A stretch of DNA of 64,000 nt from an uncultured Clostridia bacterium (GTDB taxonomy: Bacteria > Bacillota > Clostridia > Oscillospirales > Ruminococcaceae): contig CANQFZ010000002.1 of the NCBI GenBank assembly GCA_947600065.1, positions 1-64,000 on the forward strand. Direction: 5' to 3'. The translations under genes were made by a program, and so were the position numbers. Under the pieces are notes generated by a model. That model ran no database searches, had not been told where the DNA came from, and saw only the letters and a program-made list of their open reading frames with translations. This document shows, in pieces, positions 1-7,491 of this stretch (position 1 is its first letter; every line of letters begins with the position of its first letter).

Positions 1-89
1 ATATATGCATTGTGATCGCTGCGGGTTTGTTTCCTCTTTTCATTTGCTTTATGGTAAATATATTTCATTAAATAAAACGGGAGGTTTTT

Positions 90-511
90 ATGGACGAAAA
101 CAATCATTATTACGAGGAGTTCGACAATATGCGTTTTGAGACGGATGACGAAGCAGAAGACGACGCTATCGTAGAGCTTGTCGCCCTATTTTTGAAAAGT
201 ACATCGAAATTCCAAAAATCATAAACGTAGAAAGGGTAATAGACATAGCTGCCGTAGAAAATGGTTTGAGAGAGATTTTCAAAGACGTTAAAAACGTCAC
301 TATAGAGTCTGAGATAAACGAAGAACTCGCGGGCACGGGTTCTATATCAATAACCGCTCCTGCCGCCGAAATAAAGCGTATGCATACTTTCGCGGGGGCT
401 TTGCTGCTCTCCGACGGACTTGAAGTATTCCCTCGAACCGACGGCATCGTAGAAATGGTTTTTGATTTTCAAAATACCGCAACCGTTATAAAGGATACGA
501 ACAAGGATTAA
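90..511 (+). pseudogene. Frameshifted copy of module gene A (A1)
   Basis: An ATG at 90 follows a good ribosome-binding site (GGGAGG) but its frame stops near 224. The -1 frame then runs open to 511. The downstream part aligns by eye with the intact gene at 892-1398: both share a region ending in 'EVFP' followed by a short basic tail. Restoring one C in the run at 184-186 would join the frames as ...VELVAPIFEKYIEIP..., so a one-base deletion explains the break. The only alternative start for the second half is a TTG at 266 without a convincing ribosome-binding site. It is the first gene of a tandemly duplicated two-gene module (A1-B1-A2-B2). No function is recognised; the product is small and acidic at the N terminus. 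A sequencing error or programmed frameshift cannot be excluded. Confidence 0.6.
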
Positions 512-525
512 AGAAAGGAAATCAA

Positions 526-873
526 ATGATAAATATTGTCGATGTAATAAACGAGGTCGTAGAAATGGGAACCGAGGATTTCGCTCCCGTTTATAAGCTG
601 AACGAAAAGTCTTTCGAGATATTCAAGCAGTATTGCAAAGTAATAGAATCCTTGTTTGAAGAAAACGACGTCAAGGGTTTTTCAGCTCAGGCAAATGAAG
701 ATGATATGACTATGAAACTGTCGTTCGAGTGCAGCTATTTTCGTATAGACAACGACACAAAAACAAAAGCCGCCGCAGTTTTCCGGAGATGTTTGTCTAT
801 GAATGTCGCTTGGCTCGAAGACGAGCTTATGGAAATTTCGTTTACATTCCCTCCGTTGTGGGAAAGAGCATAA
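526..873 (+). CDS. Unknown protein, module gene B (B1)
   Basis: A 115-residue soluble protein with start ATG preceded by GAAAGGAA. I recognise no family. It is clearly paralogous to the 115-residue product at 1414-1761: same length, shared pattern 'ESFxIxKxYCxVI' near residues 28-40, 'FSAxxN' in the middle and an 'LxFTFPxLW' ending. It lies 14 bases after A1 and 18 bases before A2, so it is probably co-transcribed with both. The conserved pairing with an A-type gene suggests the A and B products act together, but this is inference. Confidence 0.75.
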   Translation: MINIVDVINEVVEMGTEDFAPVYKLNEKSFEIFKQYCKVIESLFEENDVKGFSAQANEDDMTMKLSFECSYFRIDNDTKTKAAAVFRRCLSMNVAWLEDELMEISFTFPPLWERA

Positions 874-891
874 AAGAAAGAGGTGTTTGAT

Positions 892-1398
892 ATGGCAGAA
901 GATAAAGACTTGTTCTCCGATTTCGTCGATTATTTAAACGAAGAGGGAATTTACGATTTCGATTTCGAGGAGTTTTTAGAGGAAAACTTAGAGTGCGACG
1001 ACGATGATGATGACGATGAAGTCGAAGAGTCCATGAAAAATATGGACATTTTCCTGTCTTATATAGACAAAACAATAAGGGATTTCGAGACCAACAACAA
1101 CCTTATGTTAAACCCTAAGAGGATGTGCGATTTTTCAAAGGTATACGAAACCGTAAAACTTCTTGTAAAAGACGATAAGAAAGCAACCGTCACACAGAAA
1201 ATAAACGAGCCGTATCTGACTATGGGCTGTATAACCGTAATAAGCCCGAATATCATTATCAAAAACCCTCAGACCTTTGTGAAACTTATAAACATCGCCG
1301 ATACATTCGAGGTTTTTCCTCTCACAAACGGCAAGACGCAAATGAATTTCGGGTTCAACGATATGGTAATTCCCTTAGACAAAACGAAAGATAAATAA
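892..1398 (+). CDS. Unknown acidic protein, module gene A (A2)
   Basis: A 168-residue protein; ATG 892 is chosen because AAAGAGGT lies seven bases upstream, although an in-frame TTG exists at 883. The N-terminal third is very acidic with a run of seven aspartates (about residues 37-43). The remainder resembles the product of the frameshifted A1 copy, including the segment ending 'FEVFPLTNGK'. No membrane segment or known motif is seen. It sits between the two B genes in a tandem duplication. Function unknown; the acidic arm could mimic nucleic acid or bind a basic partner, which is speculation. Confidence 0.75.
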   Translation: MAEDKDLFSDFVDYLNEEGIYDFDFEEFLEENLECDDDDDDDEVEESMKNMDIFLSYIDKTIRDFETNNNLMLNPKRMCDFSKVYETVKLLVKDDKKATVTQKINEPYLTMGCITVISPNIIIKNPQTFVKLINIADTFEVFPLTNGKTQMNFGFNDMVIPLDKTKDK

Positions 1399-1413
1399 GA
1401 AAAGGAGAACAAA

Positions 1414-1761
1414 ATGACTGATTGCTTTGCCACGGTTTCCGAGGTCGTATCCTCCGCCAATAAAAGGCTCTGCCCTCCGCTTGTATTTAGCGAAGAATCG
1501 TTCGATATATTAAAGGACTATTGTTCCGTAATAGACGATATTTCCGAAGAGTTCGACGGCACTTCATTCTCTGCGGAGATAAATAAAAACAATACGATTT
1601 CTATCGCTTTCGATTGCACCGATATTTTATTCGGCAAGAGAAACCAAAAATACGTTCAGCTTATAAACCGAGCCATCTCCTGCGAATTCAAAAACATCGG
1701 AAATTCAATGCTCGAAATCAAACTCACATTCCCAAGCCTTTGGACAAAACCAAAGCCTTAA
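1414..1761 (+). CDS. Unknown protein, module gene B (B2)
   Basis: A 115-residue paralogue of the 526-873 product, with ATG after AAAGGAG. The shared pattern is ESFDILKDYCSVI, FSAEIN and LTFPSLW near the C terminus. It is the last gene of the A1-B1-A2-B2 array and its stop codon lies inside a rho-independent terminator, so the array ends here. No function is recognised. Confidence 0.75.
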   Translation: MTDCFATVSEVVSSANKRLCPPLVFSEESFDILKDYCSVIDDISEEFDGTSFSAEINKNNTISIAFDCTDILFGKRNQKYVQLINRAISCEFKNIGNSMLEIKLTFPSLWTKPKP

Positions 1762-1776
1762 AGGCTTGGTTTTTTA
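1750..1776 (+). terminator. Terminator of the A/B array
   Basis: Stem AAGCCT / AGGCTT extended by CC/GG with a bulged A, followed by seven T. It overlaps the stop of B2. The sequence from here to 1958 holds no gene I can support. Confidence 0.8.
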
Positions 1777-1958
1777 TTTCTATTCTCTATATATTCTTTA
1801 AAGAGACGCGTCCGTAAACCCGCATAAATAAACGGCTTTTTTAAAATTTTACGACCATAAAAATCGTAAAATGATTTTCAAAAGGCTTTTGGATAGGTTT
1901 ACAGCGCGGGTTCAGAGCTACGACCGAGGTGGTTGTAAAAATAAAGAAAGGAGTTCGA

Positions 1959-2189
1959 ATGAACAACACCAGACGACAGCGATTAAAAGAGGCAAATAAA
2001 AAGCTCGCGGAGATAATAGACGTCGTAGAGGACGTAAAAGACGAAGAAGAAGACGCACTTGACAATATGCCCGAAAATCTTCAGAACAGCGACCGCTATG
2101 AGGAAATTGAAAACAACGTAGACGCTCTCGGAGATATTTACGATGAGTTGCAGGACTTGCATAACAGGTTATCTGATTTGGCAGTATGA
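1959..2189 (+). CDS. Small acidic coiled-coil protein
   Basis: A 76-residue protein beginning MNNTRRQRLKEA; ATG 1959 is preceded by AAAGGAG at a normal distance, so it is preferred to earlier in-frame codons. It is almost wholly helical in character, with heptad-like spacing and clusters of acidic residues ('KDEEEDALDNMPENLQ'). Similar small proteins are common in mobile elements of Firmicutes, from memory, but no function is known to me. Confidence 0.7.
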   Translation: MNNTRRQRLKEANKKLAEIIDVVEDVKDEEEDALDNMPENLQNSDRYEEIENNVDALGDIYDELQDLHNRLSDLAV

Positions 2190-2221
2190 TGTGAGGTTTT
2201 TTATGAGGAGGCGATTTTAAA

Positions 2222-2968
2222 ATGATCGATCAAAAAGGTCTTGTGGATTTTAAAGAACACATGATGGAAGTGTCCAATTCGGGACGAATAAACAACGGTC
2301 TGTCTCCTATTTTCAGCCGAAAAAGATTTACCGAACTCGAAGATCAATTCGATGCCTTTATAGCTAATAAAACCGACTATCGTGAGATAGAAAACTTTAT
2401 GGAATTGTTTGATGAGGATTTTGACGAGATCTTCGGAGATAAGCGAGAGGAATTTGTGGTTTATAAATATGAGCATGATTATAAAAACGAAAAAGATTTT
2501 CTTTATATAGAAACCCCCGACCTATATTATAAAGAGGTAGGGAAACTTTCTCCCGATAAGTCTTTGCCATTTCTTTTGATTTATAAGAAGTTGATTATAA
2601 ATCTTGCTATGTCGCACGAGGGTTTGATTTACGATAATTCTCGAGAGCTTGTCGGAGATCCTCAGATAAACGCAGATAATTCTCTCGAATATTTTGTCGA
2701 TTATTTTAAATATGTATCGCTAAGAGGAGTTACTGCGAGGTTTTTCCAAAGAATAGAAAAGAATATGAGGAAATTTCATAAAATTTTCAGATTCTATCTC
2801 TCCGAAAAATTAGTCAGAGATATAATTGAAAAACAAAACCACGATATAAATTGGGGACACGGGCTTATTTTGTCTGCTCCGATAGACTATGAATATAAAG
2901 ACGGACAAAAAGAATCTCTGATGCGTTTAGAGGACTTGTATTTGCCGTTAATACCCTGTGATATATAA
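2222..2968 (+). CDS. Unknown 248-residue protein
   Basis: ATG 2222 is preceded by GAGGAGG about ten bases upstream. The product is soluble, charged, without signal peptide or membrane segments, and I recognise no motif. It starts 32 bases after the small coiled-coil gene and is followed within 40 bases by a strong terminator, so it is the last gene of the first accessory block. The adjacent repeat at 2990 marks the start of the genomic island, so this gene lies just outside it. Confidence 0.7.
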   Translation: MIDQKGLVDFKEHMMEVSNSGRINNGLSPIFSRKRFTELEDQFDAFIANKTDYREIENFMELFDEDFDEIFGDKREEFVVYKYEHDYKNEKDFLYIETPDLYYKEVGKLSPDKSLPFLLIYKKLIINLAMSHEGLIYDNSRELVGDPQINADNSLEYFVDYFKYVSLRGVTARFFQRIEKNMRKFHKIFRFYLSEKLVRDIIEKQNHDINWGHGLILSAPIDYEYKDGQKESLMRLEDLYLPLIPCDI

Positions 2969-3000
2969 GCGCAGAAAAAATTTATAACATTAAACGATGA

Positions 3001-3040
3001 AACGAGCTATTGTGTTTTTGGCACAATAGCTCGTTTTTAT
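3001..3040 (+). terminator. Strong terminator, first repeat copy
   Basis: A perfect 14-bp stem (AACGAGCTATTGTG / CACAATAGCTCGTT) with a 7-base loop and a T-run. The same hairpin occurs at 37087-37125. Confidence 0.9.
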
Positions 3041-3103
3041 ATTGTACTAAGTTTTAAAAATGTCATAAAACCTTTTAATAAATATCATAATTTTTGAATT
3101 TAA

Positions 3104-3159
3104 TTGTCACAAATAAATGACATAAACCTATTGACAAAAATGTAAAATTATGTTAGAAT
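3104..3159 (+). promoter_or_regulatory. Promoter and palindromic operator of the WYL gene
   Basis: TTGACA at 3131-3136 and TAGAAT at 3154-3159 are spaced by 17 bases. Just upstream, TGTCA and TGACA (3105-3109 and 3118-3122) form an inverted repeat. In the right-hand copy (37189-37208) the element is nearly a full palindrome, ATGTCATAAATAAATGACAT, so it has survived where the gene has not. It is a plausible site for autoregulation by the WYL protein. Confidence 0.6.
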
Positions 3160-3199
3160 AAGAAGAAAGATACTATATATTGGATAGGCGAGGGATATT

Positions 3200-4198
3200 A
3201 TGTCTGAAAATAAACAAAAAATAAAGCTGCTTAAATTAACGGAATTTCTGAAATCAGAGTCAGCAAAAGACAAACCCGTTACAACAAGCCGGATCATCAG
3301 TTACCTTAACAACAATGAAATTTCCTGCGACAGAAGAACGCTGTATAAAGATATGGATCTGCTTATCGAAAGCGGAGCAAATATCGTCAAAACTGAATTT
3401 GGCAGGGAGAATGCGTATTATGTTGACGAAAAGACGCTGTCGCTTGCAGAGGTGAAAATACTTATCGACGCTGTTCAGGCTGCGAATTTTGTTACTGCCG
3501 AAAAAGCAAAAGAGCTTACGGAAAAATTGCTTGCATTTACGGGAATCAGACGCTTTGAAATTGTCGGCGAAAACATTACATTTTATAACAATCACAAGCA
3601 CACTAACAGTGAGATTTTTGACAATATAGAACAGATCGAACTTGCGGTCAGCAAAAAGAAACAAGTCAGCTTTTACTATTTTGACTTGGATGAAAAGCTG
3701 AACAGAGTTTACCGCAAAGAAAAGAAACGTTATATTGAAGATCCCGTTGGTCTTGTGTTTGATGATGACAATTATTATCTTGTAACGTACAACCAAAATC
3801 ATCAGAAAAGTTTAAGTTACAGAGTTGACCTTATGGACACGGTAGAAGTTGAAGATACGGACGTTTGCAAAGAAACGCTCCTGCTAAAAAGCAAGATGAA
3901 AAATTATAAAGAACAGGTTTTCAGAATGTTCAGCGGCGAGCCCGAAACGGTCACTCTTGAATTTGACAGAACCGTGTTGAGATATGTTTATGACAAATTC
4001 GGCGAAAATACAGAGATACGTCATGCCGACAATGACAGATTAAAGGTAAAAGTACTTGTAGAAACAAGTCCTGCGTTTTTCGGCTGGGTGTTTCAGTTTG
4101 GTGTCAAAATGGAGATTATCTCGCCTGAGAATGTTGTAAACGAATATGCAAAGATGCTTGATGAGCAGTTAAACGGAAAAACTCTTGGGAAGATTTAA
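3200..4198 (+). CDS. WYL-domain transcriptional regulator
   Basis: A 332-residue protein with a DeoR-like winged helix at the N terminus (about residues 8-75, with 'DRRTLYKDMDLLIESG') and a WYL-type ligand domain in the middle (about 150-220, with 'DPVGLVFDDDNYYLVTYN' and 'SYRVDLM'), followed by a C-terminal extension typical of the family. Family knowledge: WYL regulators of this build often control phage-defence loci and respond to nucleic acid or nucleotide signals. ATG 3200 follows GCGAGGG. It is the first gene inside the left island boundary and has a consensus promoter with an adjacent inverted repeat, which suggests autoregulation. Two short genes follow in the same direction. Confidence 0.85.
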   Translation: MSENKQKIKLLKLTEFLKSESAKDKPVTTSRIISYLNNNEISCDRRTLYKDMDLLIESGANIVKTEFGRENAYYVDEKTLSLAEVKILIDAVQAANFVTAEKAKELTEKLLAFTGIRRFEIVGENITFYNNHKHTNSEIFDNIEQIELAVSKKKQVSFYYFDLDEKLNRVYRKEKKRYIEDPVGLVFDDDNYYLVTYNQNHQKSLSYRVDLMDTVEVEDTDVCKETLLLKSKMKNYKEQVFRMFSGEPETVTLEFDRTVLRYVYDKFGENTEIRHADNDRLKVKVLVETSPAFFGWVFQFGVKMEIISPENVVNEYAKMLDEQLNGKTLGKI

Positions 4199-4216
4199 GA
4201 GGGGGAGGAATTAAAA

Positions 4217-4318
4217 TTGAGCGAATGGATAATTGATGGAATGCGGGAGGATACTCCCATAATTATGACAACAGAAGAATGTTCGGTGAACAAGAGAATT
4301 TCAAAATTTTTTGATTGA
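4217..4318 (+). CDS. Small ORF, 33 residues
   Basis: A TTG start at 4217 sits seven bases after a very strong ribosome-binding site (GGGGGAGGAA, 4201-4210) that lies directly after the WYL stop. The 33-residue product begins MSEWIIDGMREDTP and has no recognisable motif. Its stop (4316-4318) overlaps the ribosome-binding site of the next gene, suggesting translational coupling. It is too short for family assignment; the case rests on spacing and the ribosome-binding site. Confidence 0.5.
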   Translation: MSEWIIDGMREDTPIIMTTEECSVNKRISKFFD

Positions 4319-4332
4319 AAGGAGAATGTATT

Positions 4333-4710
4333 ATGTCAATATCTGAATTATATAATATCTTAACTTTTAATGTGGGATTGCCGATTGATCCGGCGTGGTC
4401 TTTCTTTATTATGTTAGCCGTTGGTGAAATAGCGTGTAATATTGCTTTTAATGTTGTCGGAAAGATGTACAGAAACAGTAGTATTCACGGTTCGTTTATG
4501 GGTTCTTCGATGCATTGGATTATAAGATTTTTTGTTTATTTCTTGATTTGGGCAGTTTTATTCGGTGTTATAACGATGATCAATTTTTTCATTCAGTATC
4601 CCGCTGTATTGAGTTACATTCCGACAATAATGTTAATTCCTATTTTGTGTGTTGAAGTTATCAGTCTTATGCGAAAAATCAAAAAGTGGAGAAACAATAA
4701 GAATGCGTGA
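4333..4710 (+). CDS. Small membrane protein, unknown
   Basis: ATG 4333 is favoured because AAAGGAG ends eight bases upstream; a TTG at 4315 is in frame but would put the ribosome-binding site inside the gene. The 125-residue product has three hydrophobic stretches (about residues 22-42, 65-88 and 95-112) and a basic C-terminal tail (RKIKKWRNNKNA), which suggests a small inner-membrane protein with a cytoplasmic tail. No family is recognised. It follows the WYL gene and the 33-residue ORF and may be their regulated partner. Confidence 0.65.
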   Translation: MSISELYNILTFNVGLPIDPAWSFFIMLAVGEIACNIAFNVVGKMYRNSSIHGSFMGSSMHWIIRFFVYFLIWAVLFGVITMINFFIQYPAVLSYIPTIMLIPILCVEVISLMRKIKKWRNNKNA

Positions 4711-4863
4711 TATGAAAGGCAGCAGGATTGGGTTTGTAGACAAATATATGAGCATTTGCTTTAAACTCACAAGGCTTATATAAAATTCTGAGATGTATAT
4801 CTTGTATATTAAAGTTTCCTTTTAAATTTAAGTAGCAAAGAATTATTTTTTGATCCAAAAACA

Positions 4864-4935
4864 AAAGGCTGACCACCCAGTGATCAGCCTTTATTTATGT
4901 TCCCCGCAGGTCGCGGGCGACTCTGGTCGAGGCGA
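4864..4935 (+). repeat. att-like direct repeat, left copy (with terminator)
   Basis: About 72 bases nearly identical to 38450-38520. The block holds a terminator hairpin (AGGCTGA ... TCAGCCT, 4866-4890), then a GC-rich stretch and TCGAGGCGA. In the right-hand copy those last nine bases are the 3' end of tRNA-Pro. After 4935 the two copies diverge completely. The layout is what integration at a tRNA 3' end leaves, with one copy keeping the tRNA and the other only its tail. No integrase gene is present in the window. Confidence 0.65.
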
Positions 4936-5116
4936 AGTGCGCCCATAATCGCGCGCGACACACTGAAACCGTAGTATTATGCGAAATTTTCTTCGCTGTC
5001 GAAAATCGTTTTGAGCTGTATTTTCGCAGCAGCTGACTTTTCAATATAATTACAGAATCAGATTTCCCGATAATTTTGACAAAATACCACCGAATGAATT
5101 TCAAAAATTTCTCCGA

Positions 5117-5827
5117 ATGCATCTTCTCCCGCAGTCATATCTTGACGCCATTCTTGACGACGATTCTCAGCGCATCGATAAAAAATATGATACAATAAAA
5201 ATGCGCCTGCTGCTGCGCTCGCTTGCACGAAATGAAAGCACCACGGTGACGAAATCAAGACTGCTGAATGACATAAAAGAAAACGATGATGAAGTTATTG
5301 ACGCTGATACTATAACAACGTATCTTGATGTTTTTGACCGATTGTTTCTGCTCGACAATCAGCCGCCGTTTTCTACAAATATACGTTCATCGGTGCGTGT
5401 AAAGCAAGCTGTAAAGCGGCATTTCTGCGATCCCTCGCTTGCCTGCGCATTGTTAAAGGCAACGCCCGAAAAACTTATCGGCGATCTGAAAACATTCGGT
5501 TTTTTGTTTGAGGCATTAGCAGAACGCGATTTGAAGATATACGCTGAGTCATTCGGAGCTAACCTTTACCATTATCAGGACTACAACAACAAAGAGGTTG
5601 ACGCGGTAATTGAACTTCCCGACGGCAAATGGTGCGCATTTGAAATTAAACTCGGCGCAAATCAAATCGACAAAGCCGCCGAAACTCTTACAACGCTTCG
5701 AGATGATATTCTGAAAGTTGGTGGCATAGCGCCGTCCGTTCTGTGCGTTATTTGCGGAATGTCAAACGCTGCGTATAAACGCCCGGACGGAGTGTTTGTT
5801 GTGCCGATAACGGCATTGAAAAATTGA
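5117..5827 (+). pseudogene. 5'-truncated DUF4143 ATPase
   Basis: The 236 residues match the C-terminal half of the large family of AAA (AAA_14) ATPases with a DUF4143 domain: a helical segment with 'KMRLLLRSLARNES', then a PD-(D/E)XK-like fold with 'NKEVDAVIELPDGKWCAFEIKLG' and 'LCVICGMSNAAYKRPDGVFVVP' at the end. Family members are usually 400-480 residues and begin with a Walker A ATPase domain; that half is missing here. The frame stays open back to 5015 but that part does not look like the family. The break lies close to the att-like repeat, so the 5' half was probably lost at island formation. The D...E-x-K motif in the retained half looks intact. Confidence 0.7.
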
Positions 5828-5838
5828 TGATATTTTTC

Positions 5839-5867
5839 TTGACAGTATGCAAAATAAGTGGTATAAT
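5839..5867 (+). promoter_or_regulatory. Promoter of the Rpn gene
   Basis: TTGACA (5839-5844) and TATAAT (5862-5867) with a 17-base spacer, 28 bases before the start codon. Confidence 0.85.
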
Positions 5868-5894
5868 ATAATTGAAGAAAGGAGTATGATTCCA

Positions 5895-6821
5895 ATGGCT
5901 GATACAGGAGTAAATCGCGAATATCGTGACAGACTTTTCAAGTTCATTTTTGGAAACCCGCAGAATAAGGAGTGGACATTGAGCCTTTACAATGCCGTGA
6001 ACGGTTCGCATTATACGGATGCTAGCGCAATAAAATTGAATACGATTGAAAATGCCGTGTATATGAGCATGAAAAACGATGTATCGTTCTTGGTTGACAA
6101 CACAATGAATTTTTATGAACAGCAGTCCACATTCAACCCGAATATGCCCATGCGTTTCCTGATTTATGCGGGAATGATTTACAGCAAATTTGTCGAAGAA
6201 AGCAGAACCTATCACAGATACAGTTCCGTTCAGCAAAAGGCTCCGACGCCGAAATGCGTGTGCTTTTACAACGGAACTGACGACAAAGATGACCAGATTG
6301 TGCTCAGTCTGACGGATTCATTTGACGGAGATTCTGACATTGAAGTTAAGGTCACGATGATAAACATCAATTTCGGGCATAATAAGGCGTTGTTAGATGC
6401 CTGTAAGCCTTTGAAAGAGTATGCATGGTTTGTAGACAATGTTCGTTCTAATCAGCAGAAAACGGGAGATTTAGAAAAAGCGGTAGATGAGGCGCTGGAG
6501 GAATTGTCCGATGAGTCGCTCATTAAGCCGTTTCTCGTTGCAAATAAAGCGGAGGTGAAGCGTATGTGTATTACCGAGTATGATGAGTTGAGAACTCTTG
6601 CGGAGCAAAGGGAGGAAGGAAGAATAGAGGGAAAGGCAGAGGGAATAGCGGAAGGAAGAGCAGAAGGAAGAGTAGAAGGAAGAGCAGAAGGAAGAGCAGA
6701 AGGCATACTTGATACACTGATTGATCTTGTCAAGGATGGTATTTTGACCATAGTTGATGCGGCAAAAAGAGCCAATATGACCGTTGCCGAATTTGAAGAG
6801 AAAACAGGTTTGAAAGCTTAA
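5895..6821 (+). CDS. Rpn-family PD-(D/E)XK nuclease
   Basis: A 308-residue member of the Rpn family (recombination-promoting nuclease, also annotated as PD-(D/E)XK nuclease family transposase). It opens 'YRDRLFKFIFGNPQNKEWTL', has 'DVSFLVDNTMNFYEQQST' in the nuclease core (about residues 60-80), and ends with glycine/glutamate repeats (EGKAEG, EGRAEG) and a helical tail. ATG 5895 is ten bases after GGAG; ATG 5886 is too close to it. The catalytic Q-x-x pattern and preceding D look intact. Known for E. coli RpnA: the full-length protein is a toxic anti-phage nuclease held in check by a short C-terminal protein made from an internal start. A matching internal start exists here at 6564. Confidence 0.85.
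   Translation: MADTGVNREYRDRLFKFIFGNPQNKEWTLSLYNAVNGSHYTDASAIKLNTIENAVYMSMKNDVSFLVDNTMNFYEQQSTFNPNMPMRFLIYAGMIYSKFVEESRTYHRYSSVQQKAPTPKCVCFYNGTDDKDDQIVLSLTDSFDGDSDIEVKVTMININFGHNKALLDACKPLKEYAWFVDNVRSNQQKTGDLEKAVDEALEELSDESLIKPFLVANKAEVKRMCITEYDELRTLAEQREEGRIEGKAEGIAEGRAEGRVEGRAEGRAEGILDTLIDLVKDGILTIVDAAKRANMTVAEFEEKTGLKA
6551..6821 (+). CDS. Probable intragenic antitoxin within rpn (internal start)
   Basis: Inside the Rpn gene, a consensus ribosome-binding site (GGAGGTGA, 6551-6558) lies five bases before an in-frame ATG at 6564. Translation there would give an 85-residue protein beginning MCITEYDELRT, made only of the glycine/glutamate repeat region and the C-terminal helices. In E. coli Rpn genes, short C-terminal forms of this kind bind and block the full-length nuclease. 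The sequence shows the site directly; that it is used here is inference, strengthened by the preservation of the same site in the duplicated copy downstream. Confidence 0.55.
6625..6705 (+). repeat. Tandem 12-bp repeats coding EGRA
   Basis: Consecutive 12-base units of the form GGAAGAGCAGAA (with GTA and ATA variants) encode EGxA/EGxV repeats in Rpn. Loss or gain of units keeps the frame and would change the length of the linker in both the long and short forms. The duplicated copy at 6841-7065 has lost most of the units. Confidence 0.85.
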
Positions 6822-6840
6822 AGCCTTTGATACGCTACTC

Positions 6841-7065
6841 GTGGCAAATAAAGCGGAGGTGAAGCGTATGTGTATTACCGAATATAACGAGTTGAGAACC
6901 CTTGCGGAGCAAAGGGAGGAAGGAAGAATAGAGGGAAAGGCAGAAGGCATACTTGAAACACTGATTGGTCTGGTGAAAAAAGGTATTCTTACACTTTCAC
7001 AGGCTGCAGAAGAAGCTAATTTGACTGTTCCGGAATTTGAGGAGAAAACAGGTTTGAAAGCGTAA
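6841..7065 (+). CDS. Free-standing copy of the Rpn C-terminal region
   Basis: This is a tandem duplication of the 3' end of the Rpn gene. From GTG 6841 the frame codes 74 residues that match the end of Rpn. The same GGAGGTGA site lies five bases before ATG 6868, which would give a 65-residue protein starting MCITEYNELRT. The EGRA repeats are shortened and the C-terminal helices have diverged (for example 'LSQAAEEANLTVPEF' for 'IVDAAKRANMTVAEF'). The frame has stayed open while diverging, which suggests it is a gene in its own right and not debris. It could be a second antitoxin. A terminator follows. Confidence 0.55.
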   Translation: MANKAEVKRMCITEYNELRTLAEQREEGRIEGKAEGILETLIGLVKKGILTLSQAAEEANLTVPEFEEKTGLKA

Positions 7066-7082
7066 TTGATGATTATTATTTA

Positions 7083-7118
7083 AAAAGCCTTATGTAAAAG
7101 TAAGGCTTTTTCTTTTTT
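7083..7118 (+). terminator. Terminator after the Rpn cluster
   Basis: Stem AAAAGCCTTA / TAAGGCTTTT with a T-rich tail. Confidence 0.9.
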
Positions 7119-7491
7119 AGAAGATTGTCAAAAGTCTCAAAATGTTTCGTAAAAAATTAAGATCCCGAACTATCTGCACAGGCGGGTTTCCATTTTCCGG
7201 TGAGGATGGATATGAACTAATTGATGGGCAAGCACTGTACTTTGACGAATAAATACACAAAATTTCTTATTTTGAGAAGCTTTATAATTTTAAACCTGCG
7301 CATTATCAGATTTCAAGCTATGTGTAAACCTGCGTATTATTGATATAAACGTTATTAACTTTGAATATATAACAGCAGTTAGTACAAATATTCCCGGTGT
7401 TGTTTGTGAAAGTAGTGAAATCTACGAGCGGATTTTTTCTTTAACTAAATTTCTTCGGGCAAATCAAGGTTGCTAAAAAGATAAAGCCCCT
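7119..7491. other. Intergenic stretch with a short ORF remnant
   Basis: No convincing gene. An open frame at 7142-7252 (36 residues, MFRKKLRSRT to ALYFDE) has coding-like composition ('TGGFPFSGEDGYELIDGQ') but no ribosome-binding site, and may be the 3' end of a lost gene. The rest is AT-rich, and contains a near-repeat of 'aacctgcg.attat' at about 7293 and 7327. Confidence 0.4.

Larger units (their letters stand above)
2990..3236 (+). repeat. Long direct repeat, left copy
   Basis: A block of about 245 bp running from the terminator, through the WYL-gene promoter, into the first dozen codons of the WYL gene. It recurs in diverged form at 37077-37319. The left copy leads into an intact gene; the right copy has an early stop and no WYL body. 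Confidence 0.85.

Noticed and set aside
842..1341. Minus-strand open frames across the acidic gene
   Set aside because: They are complements of the plus-strand coding sequence with no start signals.
4936..5014. A second tRNA-Pro remnant at the left repeat
   Set aside because: Only nine bases of the tRNA are shared; no anticodon or T-arm can be drawn after 4935.
6452..6775. Minus-strand open frames opposite the Rpn repeats (serine/proline-rich)
   Set aside because: They are shadows of the EGRA repeats; no ribosome-binding site or promoter.
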